Origin: Thauera carbonicopians
GTDB taxonomy: Bacteria; Pseudomonadota; Gammaproteobacteria; Burkholderiales; Rhodocyclaceae
Length of the DNA stretch: 64,000 nucleotides
Reading direction: 5' to 3'
NCBI RefSeq assembly: GCF_025699485.1
Contig: NZ_JANUXN010000013.1
Span: 1 to 64,000 of the forward strand
Shown here in pieces: positions 46,779 through 57,898 of this stretch. Positions within the stretch are counted from its first letter, which is position 1. Each line of letters begins with the position of its first letter. Position numbers and translations under genes: made by a program. The notes beneath the pieces are model-generated. The model saw nothing but the letters and a program-made list of their open reading frames with translations. It did not search any database and had not been told where the DNA came from.

Positions 46779-48032
46779 TCAGGTACGGAAAGGGTAGGCG
46801 ACCGGAGGGCGTTCGCCGCGCATCAAGGCCACGAGCGCGCTGGCCGAGCCGCAGGCGAGCGTCCAGCCCAGCGTGCCATGGCCGGTGTTCAGCCACAGAT
46901 TCGCGCTCGTGCTCCTGCCGATCAGCGGCAGATTGCCCGGCGTGGCCGGCCGCAGGCCTGCCCAGGGCTCGACGCTGGCCTCGTCGATGGCACCGGGGAA
47001 GTTCTGCCGGGTCCAGTCCAGCAGCGGGCGGATGCGTTCGGGCCGGATGCGGGTATCGAACCCCGCCAGCTCGGCCGTTCCGGCAACGCGCAGGCGATCT
47101 CCGAGGCGGGAGCAGACGATCCGCCGCGACTCGTCGGTCAGGCTGACTTCGGGCGCCCTGGCGGGCTCCGTCAATGCTGCGGTGATCGAATACCCTTTCA
47201 CCGGATAGATCGGCAGCCGCATGCCGGTTGGTGCCAGCAGTGCCGTGCTGCGGCTGCCGAGGCAGACCACGTATGCATCGGCGATCAGCGCGCCTCTGCG
47301 GCCGATTCCGTCCTCGATGTCGATGTTGTTGATCGTGCCGTTGCCGTGGTTCAACTGCAGTACCTGGGTGTTCCAGTGGAAGCGCACGCCCGCCTGCTCC
47401 AGCCTTTCGGCCAATGCCCGGGTGAACAGGTGCGCATTGCCCGACTCGTCTCCCGGTGCATGGATGCCGCCGGCCAGCGGGCTTTGCCGGGCCGCCAGCG
47501 CAGGTTCAATGGCGACGCATTCGGCAGGCTGGCAGACGCGTGCCTCGATGCCGAAATGCGCCAGTTCCGCCACTCGACGAGGTGCACGGGCGAATTCCCG
47601 GGGCGTGTTGAACAGGTGCAGGATACCGCGCTTGCGCTGTTCGTATTCCAGCCCGGTTTCGTCTCGCAGCCTGGCCAGGCAGTGCCCGCTCCAGACCGCG
47701 AGCGCGGCGATCGCTGCCGTATTGCGGCGCGTGCGCCAGGGCAGGCATTCGTGCAGGAAGGCGAGCATCCAGCGCCACTGGGCCGGGTCGGCGGCCGGGC
47801 GGATCTTCAGCGGCGCGTCGGCGCGGCCGAGCCAGCGCAAGGCGAGCCAGGGCGCCGAGGGGTTGGCCCAGGGCTCGGGATGGCTGATGGAAATCTGGCC
47901 GCCGTTGGCGAAGCTCGTTTCCATGCCTGCGCCCGCCTGACGATCGACGAGACTGACTTCGAATCCCGCCTGTCGCAGATACCAGGCGGTCGTGACACCG
48001 GTGACGCCGGCGCCGAGAACCATGACGTGCAT
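46779..48032 (-). CDS. D-amino acid dehydrogenase (DadA-like FAD oxidoreductase)
   Basis: FAD-dependent oxidative deaminase, probably feeding electrons from D-amino acids to quinones. The 417-residue protein has the N-terminal Rossmann motif VLGAGVTGVTTAWYLRQAG, the DadA block ETSFANGGQISISHPEPWANP, and the C-terminal GLRPATPGNLPLIG and NTGHGTLGWTLACGSA segments. The ATG at 48032 gives the usual MHVMVLGAG start. It is convergent with the hemerythrin gene and divergent from fbp. No alanine racemase gene is adjacent. Confidence 0.9.
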   Translation of the reverse strand: MHVMVLGAGVTGVTTAWYLRQAGFEVSLVDRQAGAGMETSFANGGQISISHPEPWANPSAPWLALRWLGRADAPLKIRPAADPAQWRWMLAFLHECLPWRTRRNTAAIAALAVWSGHCLARLRDETGLEYEQRKRGILHLFNTPREFARAPRRVAELAHFGIEARVCQPAECVAIEPALAARQSPLAGGIHAPGDESGNAHLFTRALAERLEQAGVRFHWNTQVLQLNHGNGTINNIDIEDGIGRRGALIADAYVVCLGSRSTALLAPTGMRLPIYPVKGYSITAALTEPARAPEVSLTDESRRIVCSRLGDRLRVAGTAELAGFDTRIRPERIRPLLDWTRQNFPGAIDEASVEPWAGLRPATPGNLPLIGRSTSANLWLNTGHGTLGWTLACGSASALVALMRGERPPVAYPFRT

Positions 48033-48215
48033 AAAGGATGGAGGTGCTGAAAGACGGTGGCGCGGAGCGGGGATTCGAACCGCCGTGCCTGGGCCAAGGC
48101 AGGGATGATAGCCATCCATCCGGAGAGCGGTGAAACTTTTTTTGCCGTGCGCTGAGCGCAAGGAACCGGGATAATCCGTCGCTGTCAGCATCAATCGCAT
48201 CCACGGAGTCCCTTC

Positions 48216-49217
48216 ATGCGTCGTGTCACCCTCACCCAGTTCCTGATCGAGCAGCAGCGTGCTGGTCGCATTACCGCCGATCTGCGTCTGTTGATCGAGG
48301 TCGTCGCCCGTGCCGTCAAGGCCATCAGCGTCAATGTCTCCAAGGGCGCGCTTGCGGGAGTGCTGGGCGAGGCCGGCACCGACAACGTCCAGGGCGAAGC
48401 ACAGAAGAAGCTCGACGTCATCGCCAACGAGATCCTGCTGCAGGCCAACGAATGGGGCGGCCACCTGGCGGCGATGGCTTCGGAAGAGGTCGAGACCGTG
48501 CACCAGATTCCCTTCGATTATCCGAAAGGCGGTTTCCTGCTGTTGTTCGATCCGCTGGATGGTTCGTCGAACATCGACGTCAATGTGTCGGTGGGCACCA
48601 TCTTCTCGGTACTGCGCATGCCGCCGGGCGGCGCACCGGCGACCGAGGAGAGCTTCATGCAGCCCGGGCGGGAGCAGGCTGCCGCGGGCTATGCGATCTA
48701 CGGTCCTTCGACCCAACTGGTGCTGACCGTTGGCAACGGCGTGCATGGCTTCACGCTCGACCGCGAGATGGGCAGCTTCATCTACACCCATCCGTTCATG
48801 ACGATTCCCGAGGAAACGCGCGAGTACGCCATCAATGCCTCGAATGTGCGCTTCTGGGAAGCGCCGGTGCAGCGCTACGTCGAGGAACTGCAGCAAGGGG
48901 CGGACGGTCCGCGTGGCGTGGATTTCAACATGCGCTGGGTGGCCTCGATGGTGTCGGACGTGCATCGCATCATCACGCGCGGCGGCATCTTCATGTATCC
49001 GATGGACGAGAAGTGCCGCGCCAAGGGCGGCAAGCTGCGCCTGATGTACGAGGCGAACCCGATGGCGATGCTGGTCGAGCAGGCCGGTGGCGCGGCAAGC
49101 ACCGGACGGGAGCGGATTCTCGACGTGCTGCCGACCGAATTGCACCAGCGCGTGCCGGTGATCCTCGGCTCGAAGGCCGAGGTGGAGCGCGTCGTCGAAT
49201 ACCACCGGGCGCACTGA
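48216..49217 (+). CDS. fbp: Fructose-1,6-bisphosphatase class I
   Basis: Gluconeogenic and Calvin-cycle phosphatase. The 333-residue protein has the metal-binding [20 protein letters not shown], the lithium-phosphatase fold segments and the C-terminal [16 protein letters not shown]. The ATG at 48216 follows ACGGAG. The 183-bp upstream gap shared with the reverse DadA gene contains a tRNA-like T-arm fragment (reverse strand, about 48056-48085) but no complete tRNA. Confidence 0.97.
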   Translation: MRRVTLTQFLIEQQRAGRITADLRLLIEVVARAVKAISVNVSKGALAGVLGEAGTDNVQGEAQKKLDVIANEILLQANEWGGHLAAMASEEVETVHQIPFDYPKGGFLLLFDPLDGSSNIDVNVSVGTIFSVLRMPPGGAPATEESFMQPGREQAAAGYAIYGPSTQLVLTVGNGVHGFTLDREMGSFIYTHPFMTIPEETREYAINASNVRFWEAPVQRYVEELQQGADGPRGVDFNMRWVASMVSDVHRIITRGGIFMYPMDEKCRAKGGKLRLMYEANPMAMLVEQAGGAASTGRERILDVLPTELHQRVPVILGSKAEVERVVEYHRAH

Positions 49218-49226
49218 TCGTCTCGC

Positions 49227-50984
49227 ATGCGGGTCTGCCGGCGTCTCACCGTCTCGCTGCTGCTGGGCGTGTCGCTGCAGCTTGTCCTGCCTGCCGCTGC
49301 CCAGCAGGCGCTGGATGTCAGCCTGGAGGCGCCGGGCGAAGTGCGGGAACTGCTCGAGCGCCATGTCCGCCTGCTGCGCAAGGGCGAGCAGGTGCTTCCC
49401 GCAGCCACGTCCGACCGCATCGCCATGTCACGCCGCGCGCGGCGCGAGGTGGAACAGTTGCTGGCGACCGAGGGCTATTTTTCGCCATCGGTCCGCATCG
49501 ACCGCAGTGAAGCGGGCCGCTGGCTGCTGAAGGTCGAACCGGGGCAGCGGACGACCGTCGGGCAGGTATCGATCGCTTTCGAAGGCGAGGTCGCGGCGGC
49601 GCAGGGCGACCCGGAGGCGGGAGGGGACGCCTATCTCGAGGCCTTGCGCGGCCGCTGGAGCCTGCCGCAGGGCGCGCCTTTCCGCCAGGCCGACTGGGAT
49701 GCCGCCAAGCAGGCGCTGCTCGATGCCGTCGCCGCCCGCCGCTATGCGGCCGCCCGCATCGTTGCCAGCCGCGCCGAGATCGATCCCGACACGGCGTCGG
49801 CACGCCTGAGCGTGACGCTGGACAGCGGCCCTGCGTTCTACCTCGGCGACCTCGACGTCAGTGGCCTGCAGGAACTGCCTGCCGATCTGGTGCAGCGCTA
49901 CAGCCGCCTGGAGGCGGGTGAGCCCTATGATCGTGAAGCCTTGCTGGCGTTCCAGACCGGTTTGCAGAACACGCCGCATTTCGCCTCGGTGATCGTGTCC
50001 ATCGACCGCGACCCTGCGCTGGCCAAGGCCGTTCCGGTCAGAGTGCAGGTGACCGAGGCGAGGCCCAAATACCTCGGCTTCGGCGTGGGGGTGTCGAGCA
50101 ATACGGGCTTCCGCGTCGAGGCCAGCTATCGCGATTCCAATCTGTTCCATCGTGCCTGGGAATTGTCGACCGGCCTGCGCATCGAGCAGCGCCGCCAGTC
50201 GGCCTATGCCGACATCTTCCTGCCGCCTGCGGGACGGCATCGGGACAGTTTCGGCGCACTGATCGATCGCAGCGATCTCGAAGGGCTCAAGGTCAGCTCA
50301 CAGGCCGTGGGCGCGACGCGCAGCACGGTGCGGGGCGACATCGAAACTCAGCTCGCGCTGCGGCTGCAGCACGAGCGCATCCAGCCCAGCGGCGCGGAAG
50401 CGAGTTCGCAGAACACGCTGACCCTCAACTGGACCTGGCTCCGGCGGGCCGTCGATGATCTGCTCGACCCGACGCGCGGCTACGTGCTGGAATTCCAGGT
50501 CGGCGGCGGCGCGGCGGTGGCGCTGGCCGACCAGGATTTCGTCCGCCTGTATGGCCGCGCGGTGCGCTACCAGCCGGTCGGCGAGCGCGACGTGCTCATC
50601 CTGCGCGGCGAGGCCGGCGTGACGCTGGCCGATTCGCGGGAAGGCATTCCGCAGGATTTCCTGTTCCGCACCGGCGGTGCGCAATCGGTGCGCGGCTACG
50701 CCTACCAGAGCCTCGGGGTCCGTGAGGGCAGGGCGACCGTAGGCGGGCGCTACCTCGGCACCATGAGCGCGGAGTACGTGCGCTGGTTCGAGCCGCAATG
50801 GGGGGCGGCGGTGTTCGTCGATGCGGGCGATGCGGCCGATACGCGCGACGACTTCGATCTGCACACGGGTTATGGCGTCGGCGCTCGTTGGCGCAGCCCG
50901 GCCGGGCCGCTGGCGGTCGATCTCGCCTGGGGGCACGAAGAACGCAGGCTGCGGCTGCACTTCGGCGTGGCGATCGCCTTCTGA
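49227..50984 (+). CDS. tamA: Translocation and assembly module outer-membrane protein TamA
   Basis: Omp85-family beta-barrel protein that, with TamB, assists outer-membrane assembly and lipid transport. The 585-residue precursor has a signal peptide (cleaved after AAAQQ region), three POTRA-like domains (about residues 30-275) and a 16-strand barrel. The conserved substrate-loop motif reads GGAQSVRGYAYQSLG near residue 488. It starts 9 bp after fbp. tamB normally follows, but here the next genes are on the opposite strand, so TamB must be encoded elsewhere or be absent. Confidence 0.92.
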   Translation: MRVCRRLTVSLLLGVSLQLVLPAAAQQALDVSLEAPGEVRELLERHVRLLRKGEQVLPAATSDRIAMSRRARREVEQLLATEGYFSPSVRIDRSEAGRWLLKVEPGQRTTVGQVSIAFEGEVAAAQGDPEAGGDAYLEALRGRWSLPQGAPFRQADWDAAKQALLDAVAARRYAAARIVASRAEIDPDTASARLSVTLDSGPAFYLGDLDVSGLQELPADLVQRYSRLEAGEPYDREALLAFQTGLQNTPHFASVIVSIDRDPALAKAVPVRVQVTEARPKYLGFGVGVSSNTGFRVEASYRDSNLFHRAWELSTGLRIEQRRQSAYADIFLPPAGRHRDSFGALIDRSDLEGLKVSSQAVGATRSTVRGDIETQLALRLQHERIQPSGAEASSQNTLTLNWTWLRRAVDDLLDPTRGYVLEFQVGGGAAVALADQDFVRLYGRAVRYQPVGERDVLILRGEAGVTLADSREGIPQDFLFRTGGAQSVRGYAYQSLGVREGRATVGGRYLGTMSAEYVRWFEPQWGAAVFVDAGDAADTRDDFDLHTGYGVGARWRSPAGPLAVDLAWGHEERRLRLHFGVAIAF

Positions 50985-51004
50985 CCGGCGGCAGGGTGCC
51001 GGCT

Positions 51005-51613
51005 TCAGGCCTCGCGCCGGAAGATCAGGCTGAAGTTGTTGGCCGGCATTTCGATGACTTCGTCGAGCCGGAAGCCATGCTCATTGGCTTCGGCCTCGAC
51101 GGCTTCCAGGTCGCGCACGCCGAAGCGGGGATCGATGCCGTGCAGCCATTCGTCGAACGCGGCATTGGACGGCGCAGTATGTGCACCGTCGCGGCGGTAG
51201 GGGCCGTAGCAATAGACGATGCCGTTTTCAGGCAGCACACGGGCTGCGCCGCGAAACAGCGCCGCCGTGCTCGACCACGGCGAATAGTGCAGCACGTTGA
51301 TCGCCACCACCGCATCGACATGCTGGATCGGCCAGCTTTCGCTGTTCAATTCCAGTTCCAGCGGCGCCTCGATGTTGGGCAGGCCGGAATGCGAGATCCA
51401 GGCGGTGATGGAGTCGATGGCGGCCGGATCGCCTTCGGTCGGCTGCCAGTGAAGCCAGGGCATGTGGGCACAGAAGTACACGGCATGTTCGCCGGTTCCG
51501 CTGCCCACCTCCAGCACCGAGGCTGCAGCGGGCAGGACGCGCTGCAGAATCGGCAGGATGTGGCCGCGGTTGCGCTCGGTGGAAGGAGAGAACATGCGTC
51601 GATCGTTGGACAT
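51005..51613 (-). CDS. DUF938 SAM-dependent methyltransferase
   Basis: A 202-residue class I methyltransferase-like protein. The SAM-binding motif I reads VLEVGSGTGEHAVYFCAHM; WQPTEGD supplies the acidic ribose ligand and VVAINVLHYSPWSST is motif IV-like. The N-terminal SPSTERNRGHILPIL is typical of DUF938. The substrate is unknown. It is convergent with tamA (20 bp). Between it and the upstream glycosidase gene (51614-51798) there is no recognisable feature. Confidence 0.88.
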   Translation of the reverse strand: MSNDRRMFSPSTERNRGHILPILQRVLPAAASVLEVGSGTGEHAVYFCAHMPWLHWQPTEGDPAAIDSITAWISHSGLPNIEAPLELELNSESWPIQHVDAVVAINVLHYSPWSSTAALFRGAARVLPENGIVYCYGPYRRDGAHTAPSNAAFDEWLHGIDPRFGVRDLEAVEAEANEHGFRLDEVIEMPANNFSLIFRREA

Positions 51614-51798
51614 GGGGCGGAGGAGGCTGATGTATCGGATCGTTGGACTGTCGAGCGCGGAGTGTGATCCAGACCGCCGTGCCGAGCGAGCATCGACAGC
51701 CGTCGACCGTGAACTTTTCCCCGCTCCAGGGCATGTGCGGATCGCTGGCCGAGCTCATGCTGGTGCCCGGGATGGTTCGTGCCCGGAAACAGGAGGCA

Positions 51799-53022
51799 TC
51801 AGCGCACCAGAAAAGGAAGGTTGGCCGTTGCCGCTTTGCCGTGGTGATCGCGTGTCGTGATGAACAGGCGGTAGGTTCCGGGCTCGGCAGGCGCCAGCAG
51901 GCGCACGCTGGCAGCATCGGCGTGCAGGATGTGCGTGGCGATGCGAGCGGGCGGGGATTCGTGGTCGCCGCCTTTGCGCAGGTCGGTGGCTTCGGCAAGA
52001 ATTTTCCATTCCGTCTCCAGCGCCGTGCCATCGGCGCTGACGGCATCGATTCCGGCCGAAATCTCCGCCCCGGGGGCGAATACGTCGGCGGCGATGCCGA
52101 TGCCGCGCACGACCGGTGCGGGCCTCTCCACCGGCCGGCCCCAGAACGAGGCCAGCGCGTCGCTCATCGCGGTGTCGCTGCCGTCGGCCAGCAGCAGGCC
52201 GTGCCAGGTTTCGGTCTGTTCCTGTTTGGCGCCCCACAGGAAGGGGAACACGCCGCGAATCTGCGGCTGGCGCGCGAGGTGGTCGAGGGCCTCGGTGAAG
52301 AAGCGGGCTTTTTCGCTGCTGGTCGGCTCCACCGGCGCTCCCCAGGGTTTGCGACCGGCCTGCCACTGGCCGAGCGGCCCCAACTCGGTGACGACGACCG
52401 GCTTGCCGATGCCGGCGTCGCGCAGCCGTCGAGACAGATCGAATACCGCACCGGCATAGACGTTGATGCCCAGCAGGTCGACGTTCGGGCAACAGTCCGC
52501 CAGGCTGCGGAAAGCGTCCATGCCGGTATCGGCGACGACCATCAGCGTCGGGTGGGCCGGATCGATCCGCTTGATCGCCGCAGCGAGGCGATCGACTTCG
52601 CGCCATAGTGGCAGCGGGTTTTCCACCGCGGTCTCGATTTCGTTGCCGATCCCCCAGGCGAGTAGGGCGGGGTGTTCCCGGTGGCGCTCGACGAAGTCGA
52701 GGATGGCCTGCTCCTGAGCCTGCACGGCCTGCTCGTCGTCATAGCTGAAGCCATGGCGCGGATGCTCCAGCCATAGGCCCATGATCACCTTCAAGCCGAG
52801 CCGTTGTGCTTCGTCCAGCACCCAGGCATCGGCCTGCCGATAGACGCGTACCACTTGGGCGCCGGCTGCGGCCAGGCGGGCGAGGCCGGCTGCATCGCCT
52901 TCGAAGGCGGCGCCCTGCCACTGTGTGCCTGGTGCAGGCTGGCTGGTAGCCGAGGATAGGCCGCCGAGACAGATGAAGAGAGCGAAAAGGGCGTGCCGGA
53001 AGCTTGCAGCAAGAATGTTCAT
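51799..53022 (-). CDS. Secreted clan GH-A-like glycoside hydrolase
   Basis: A 407-residue exported protein. A signal peptide (about 1-28, FALFICLGGLSSATS) is followed by a TIM-barrel domain. It has the acid/base pair in GIGNEIET (about residue 125) and a probable nucleophile in VVVTELGPLG (about residue 210), the N-E and E arrangement of retaining clan GH-A enzymes. A C-terminal beta-sandwich-like domain (about 305-407) follows. It resembles GH2/GH5-type catalytic cores, but the substrate glycan is not inferable. The start at 53022 is preferred to an upstream ATG, because it opens directly into the signal peptide. Confidence 0.8.
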   Translation of the reverse strand: MNILAASFRHALFALFICLGGLSSATSQPAPGTQWQGAAFEGDAAGLARLAAAGAQVVRVYRQADAWVLDEAQRLGLKVIMGLWLEHPRHGFSYDDEQAVQAQEQAILDFVERHREHPALLAWGIGNEIETAVENPLPLWREVDRLAAAIKRIDPAHPTLMVVADTGMDAFRSLADCCPNVDLLGINVYAGAVFDLSRRLRDAGIGKPVVVTELGPLGQWQAGRKPWGAPVEPTSSEKARFFTEALDHLARQPQIRGVFPFLWGAKQEQTETWHGLLLADGSDTAMSDALASFWGRPVERPAPVVRGIGIAADVFAPGAEISAGIDAVSADGTALETEWKILAEATDLRKGGDHESPPARIATHILHADAASVRLLAPAEPGTYRLFITTRDHHGKAATANLPFLVR

Positions 53023-53174
53023 TTCGATCCACTGTTCGGAGCGGCGGCCGTGCTGTGAGGCCATGCTCCATCGCTCAAGGGCTTGTCTTGCCTTGGGGCG
53101 ACTCAGCGGTCGAAAAGTTCAGCGTCCGATGACGCCCTGCATGGGAGAGCAGACAGAAATCACACCGGCTGCAC

Positions 53175-53203
53175 TTGAAATCCCCGAACCCCGTCCCTAT
53201 TAT
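53175..53203 (+). promoter_or_regulatory. Promoter of groESL
   Basis: TTGAAA (53175-53180) and TATTAT (53198-53203) with a 17-bp spacer; the -10 abuts the CIRCE operator. CTTGAA also fits the -35 of a heat-shock sigma-32 promoter, so both sigma factors may use it. The remainder of the 315-bp gap 53023-53337 contains no gene. Confidence 0.75.
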
Positions 53204-53229
53204 TAGCACTCGTTGGCAGTGAGTGCTAA
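53203..53229 (+). promoter_or_regulatory. CIRCE operator (HrcA site)
   Basis: Perfect TTAGCACTC-N9-GAGTGCTAA inverted repeat (53203-53211 and 53221-53229), 109 bp upstream of groES. HrcA repressor binding here links groESL to heat shock. The hrcA gene is not in this window. Confidence 0.96.
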
Positions 53230-53337
53230 CAAGCCCGGAGCGGCGCAGTTGCTGCATTCGGGCCACTGCGAATTTTCCGCGGGGCAACCCGCAAGCCATC
53301 AACTCAAACAGTCGAACCGAAGATAGGAGTGAACTCG

Positions 53338-53628
53338 ATGAAGATTCGTCCTCTGCACGATCGTGTGATCGTCAAGCGTCTGGAAGCCGAGCGCAAGACC
53401 GCCAGCGGCATCGTGATCCCGGACAGCGCAGGCGAGAAGCCCGATCAGGGCGAAGTCCTGGCCGTCGGCAACGGCAAGATCCTCGACGACGGCAACGTGC
53501 GTCCGATGGCCGTCAAGGCGGGCGACAAGGTGCTGTTCGGCAAGTACGCCGGCCAGGCCGTCAAGGTCGAAGGCGAAGAGCTCCTCGTGATGCGCGAGGA
53601 AGACATCATGGGCGTGGTCGAAGGCTGA
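53338..53628 (+). CDS. groES: Co-chaperonin GroES
   Basis: 10-kDa lid of the GroEL folding chamber. The 96-residue protein has the standard length and motifs ([20 protein letters not shown], mobile loop [21 protein letters not shown]-terminal [15 protein letters not shown]). The ATG at 53338 follows AGGAG. First gene of the CIRCE-controlled operon, 54 bp before groEL. Confidence 0.98.
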   Translation: MKIRPLHDRVIVKRLEAERKTASGIVIPDSAGEKPDQGEVLAVGNGKILDDGNVRPMAVKAGDKVLFGKYAGQAVKVEGEELLVMREEDIMGVVEG

Positions 53629-53661
53629 GCCTTGCCGCATTCCTGAAGCGCTAATCCCTGA

Positions 53662-55332
<1,671 letters not shown>

Positions 55333-55387
55333 TGCCTGCCTGCGGCAAGCCTGTTTCGGCAGGTTTGCCGCTTGCCGTCTGACCAGG

Positions 55388-55414
55388 AAGGCCTCGCGCA
55401 AGCGGGGCCTTTTC
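55388..55414 (+). terminator. Terminator of groESL
   Basis: AAGGCCTCGC (55388-55397) and GCGGGGCCTT (55402-55411) form a stem with a GCAA loop and one mismatch, followed by TTTT. A second hairpin (about 55347-55376, GCGGCAA/TTTGCCGC) precedes it. Confidence 0.75.
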
Positions 55415-55581
55415 AGTTTGCGGCAGACTCTGCCACAGGCTCTTTCGACCTTGCTGCCAGTATGGTCAAAATCCGTGGGATAATTGATCGCTTCCGCTGC
55501 ATCCAGCGATCGAGCACAGGGAGTGCATTCCAGCAGATGCTAGGTGCATTCGCTTACGCACAACTTACATCCCGGAATTCC

Positions 55582-56268
55582 ATGCGTATTCTGCTGGCAG
55601 AAGATGATCCCGTGATTGCCGACGGCATCGGCCGCGCCTTGAAGCGCAATGGATATGCCGTCGATCATGTCGACAACGGCATCGACGCCGACGTGGCGCT
55701 GGCCTCCCAGCCTTACGATCTGCTCATTCTCGATCTCGGCCTGCCGCGGCTGCCGGGCATCGAGGTGCTCAAGCGCCTGAGAGCGCGCAAGTCGGCGCTG
55801 CCGGTGCTGATCCTGACGGCGCAGGACGGCGTCGATGACCGCGTGCGCGGGCTCGATGCGGGTGCGGACGACTACATGGCCAAGCCGTTCGCGCTGCCCG
55901 AGCTGGAGGCGCGGGTACGGGCCCTGACGCGCCGCGGCACCGGTCAGGCGCGCTGCCTCGAACTGGGGCGGCTGTCCTACGATCAGGCCGACCGCGTGGT
56001 CAAGGTGGACGGTCAGGTGCTCGAACTGTCGGCGCGCGAGATCGGCTTGCTGGAAGTCTTCCTGCTGCGCGTCGGGCGACTGGTGAGCAAGGATCAACTG
56101 GTGGATCACCTGTGCGGCTGGGGAGAGGAAGTCTCCAGCAATGCCATCGAAGTCTACGTACACCGTCTGCGCAAGAAGCTGGAGGACAGCGGTGTGCGCA
56201 TCGTGACCGCTCGCGGGCTGGGCTATTGCCTGGAGAACTCGGATGCGGCGCCGGCGGCGAAAGTCTGA
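55582..56268 (+). CDS. OmpR/PhoB-family response regulator (TctD/QseB-like)
   Basis: A 228-residue DNA-binding response regulator. The receiver domain (about 1-115) has the acidic pair AEDDP, phosphoacceptor Asp51 in LLILDLGLPRLPG and the Lys in DDYMAKPFALPEL. The C-terminal winged helix follows (VDGQVLELSAREIGLLEVFL, EVYVHRLRKKLE). The sensor kinase gene overlaps its end by 26 bp. The downstream DUF485-permease operon is its likeliest target. The frame opens 70 codons upstream of the ATG, but that part is not family-like. Confidence 0.93.
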   Translation: MRILLAEDDPVIADGIGRALKRNGYAVDHVDNGIDADVALASQPYDLLILDLGLPRLPGIEVLKRLRARKSALPVLILTAQDGVDDRVRGLDAGADDYMAKPFALPELEARVRALTRRGTGQARCLELGRLSYDQADRVVKVDGQVLELSAREIGLLEVFLLRVGRLVSKDQLVDHLCGWGEEVSSNAIEVYVHRLRKKLEDSGVRIVTARGLGYCLENSDAAPAAKV

Positions 56269-57727
56269 CAAGGCCGTATCGAGTACGAAACGCCCGGGGC
56301 CGCCGAATTCGCTGTTCGGCGAAATCCTCGACTGGCTGCTGGCGCCCTTGCTGTTCCTGTGGCCGATCTCGATCATCATCACGCACAACGTCGCCGACAA
56401 CATCGCCAACCAGCCCTACGATCTTGCGCTGGCCGATGATGTCCGGATGCTGTCCCGCATGGTGGCATTCGACGAAGGGCAGGTCGTCGTGCGTTTTCCG
56501 GCGCCGCCCCGTGCCCTGTTCCGTGCGGACCAGGACGATGTGCTGTATTTCCAGGTGGCGGACGAGCATGGCGTGCTCGTGGCCGGCGATGCGGACATTC
56601 CCAGGCCTCAGGGGCTGCAGCCGCCTGCGGGCGAGGAGGTGCTGTTTCGCGACGAAACCATCCATGGCGAGGAAACGCGGGTCGCCTATCGGCTGCTGAA
56701 GGCGGGTGAGGGCGAAGATGCTCCATTGGTCTGGGTACAGCTGGCCGAGACCCGCAACAAGCGCGGCGACCTGGCGTCGCGCGTCGTCACCGGGGTGCTG
56801 CTGCCGCAATTCGCCATCATTCCGTTGGCGGTGCTGCTCGTCTGGGTCGGGCTGTCGCGCGGCATCACGCCGCTCAACCGCCTGCAGAGCCTGATTCGTC
56901 GTCGGCGGCCGACCGATCTTTCGCCGGTCCAGCCGGCGAGCGTGCCGGAAGAGGTGAGGCCGCTGATCGTTGCCTTCAACGACATGATGGCGCGTCTCGA
57001 AGAAAATCTGCAGGCCCAGCAACGCTTCATCGCCGATGCCGCTCATCAGATGCGCACGCCGCTGACCGGGCTGAAGATGCAGACCGACCTCGCTTTGCAT
57101 GAAACCGACCCCGAACAATTGCGCCAGTCGCTCGCTCACATCGCCGAGAGCACCGATCGCGCGGCCCACCTGATCAACCAGTTGCTGTCACTGGCGCGGG
57201 CCGAGGCGAGTTTCGAGAAGCTGTATGCGGTCGAGCCGGTCAACCTCGAGGTGGTCGTGCGTGAAGTGGCGCTGGGGCTGTTTCCGCGGGCGCAGGCGAA
57301 GGAGATCGATCTCGGGGCGGAGGGCGGTGACGGGGAACTGCTGGTCGAGGGCAACCCGGTGCTGCTGCGCGAAATGGTCAAGAACCTGGTGGACAACGCG
57401 ATCAAGTACACGCCCCATGGCGGACGCGTGACGGTGCGGACGCGTTTCGCCGGCTCGCCGATCCTCGAAGTCGAGGATACCGGCCCGGGCATTCCCGAGG
57501 CCGATCGGGAGCGCGTGTTCGAGCGTTTCTATCGCGTGCTGGGAAGTGGGGTCGACGGCTCCGGCCTGGGGCTGCCGATCGTGCGCGAGATCGCCGAACT
57601 GCACCGTGCCATCGTCACGCTGGATGCGAATCCGGCCGGGCAGGGGACGCTGGCGCGCGTGGTTTTTCCGCGCAGCCACTTGCACGCTCCGCCCCCGGTG
57701 CAGGGCGACGTCTACCCCCTCGGCTGA
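56243..57727 (+). CDS. Sensor histidine kinase (TctE-like, 2CSK_N domain)
   Basis: A 494-residue membrane sensor kinase. TM1 (about 30-50), a periplasmic 2CSK_N-type sensor region (about 50-180) and TM2 (about 186-206) precede a HAMP-like linker. The H-box is FIADAAHQMRTPLTGLK (about residue 268), the N-box KNLVDNAIKYTP, and the G-boxes are DTGPGIP and GSGLGLPIV. 2CSK_N kinases commonly sense carboxylates such as tricarballylate or citrate. It is encoded just before an acetate-permease-like operon, which fits carboxylate sensing. The start overlaps the regulator gene. Confidence 0.92.
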   Translation: MRRRRRKSDKAVSSTKRPGPPNSLFGEILDWLLAPLLFLWPISIIITHNVADNIANQPYDLALADDVRMLSRMVAFDEGQVVVRFPAPPRALFRADQDDVLYFQVADEHGVLVAGDADIPRPQGLQPPAGEEVLFRDETIHGEETRVAYRLLKAGEGEDAPLVWVQLAETRNKRGDLASRVVTGVLLPQFAIIPLAVLLVWVGLSRGITPLNRLQSLIRRRRPTDLSPVQPASVPEEVRPLIVAFNDMMARLEENLQAQQRFIADAAHQMRTPLTGLKMQTDLALHETDPEQLRQSLAHIAESTDRAAHLINQLLSLARAEASFEKLYAVEPVNLEVVVREVALGLFPRAQAKEIDLGAEGGDGELLVEGNPVLLREMVKNLVDNAIKYTPHGGRVTVRTRFAGSPILEVEDTGPGIPEADRERVFERFYRVLGSGVDGSGLGLPIVREIAELHRAIVTLDANPAGQGTLARVVFPRSHLHAPPPVQGDVYPLG

Positions 57728-57758
57728 GCGCGCCTGCATGGTTCGGCGGCTGGATTGC

Positions 57759-57772
57759 TTGATCGAGGTCAA
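57759..57772 (+). promoter_or_regulatory. FNR/ANR-type box upstream of DUF485-actP
   Basis: TTGAT-CGAG-GTCAA, matching TTGAT-N4-ATCAA at nine of ten positions. A CATAAG -10-like hexamer (57792-57797) puts a start near 57804, so the box would be close to -40, the class II activator position. No other feature was seen in 57728-57898. Confidence 0.5.
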
Positions 57773-57898
57773 TAGATATTCGAAAATTCGTCATAAGAGA
57801 AACTTTTTGACAACGTGTAAGCACACCGTAAGTGTCGTCGCATACTTTTGAGTCCAGCCGGTGGATGCCCGGTTTGTTCAAACAAGTAGGAGGGAGAC

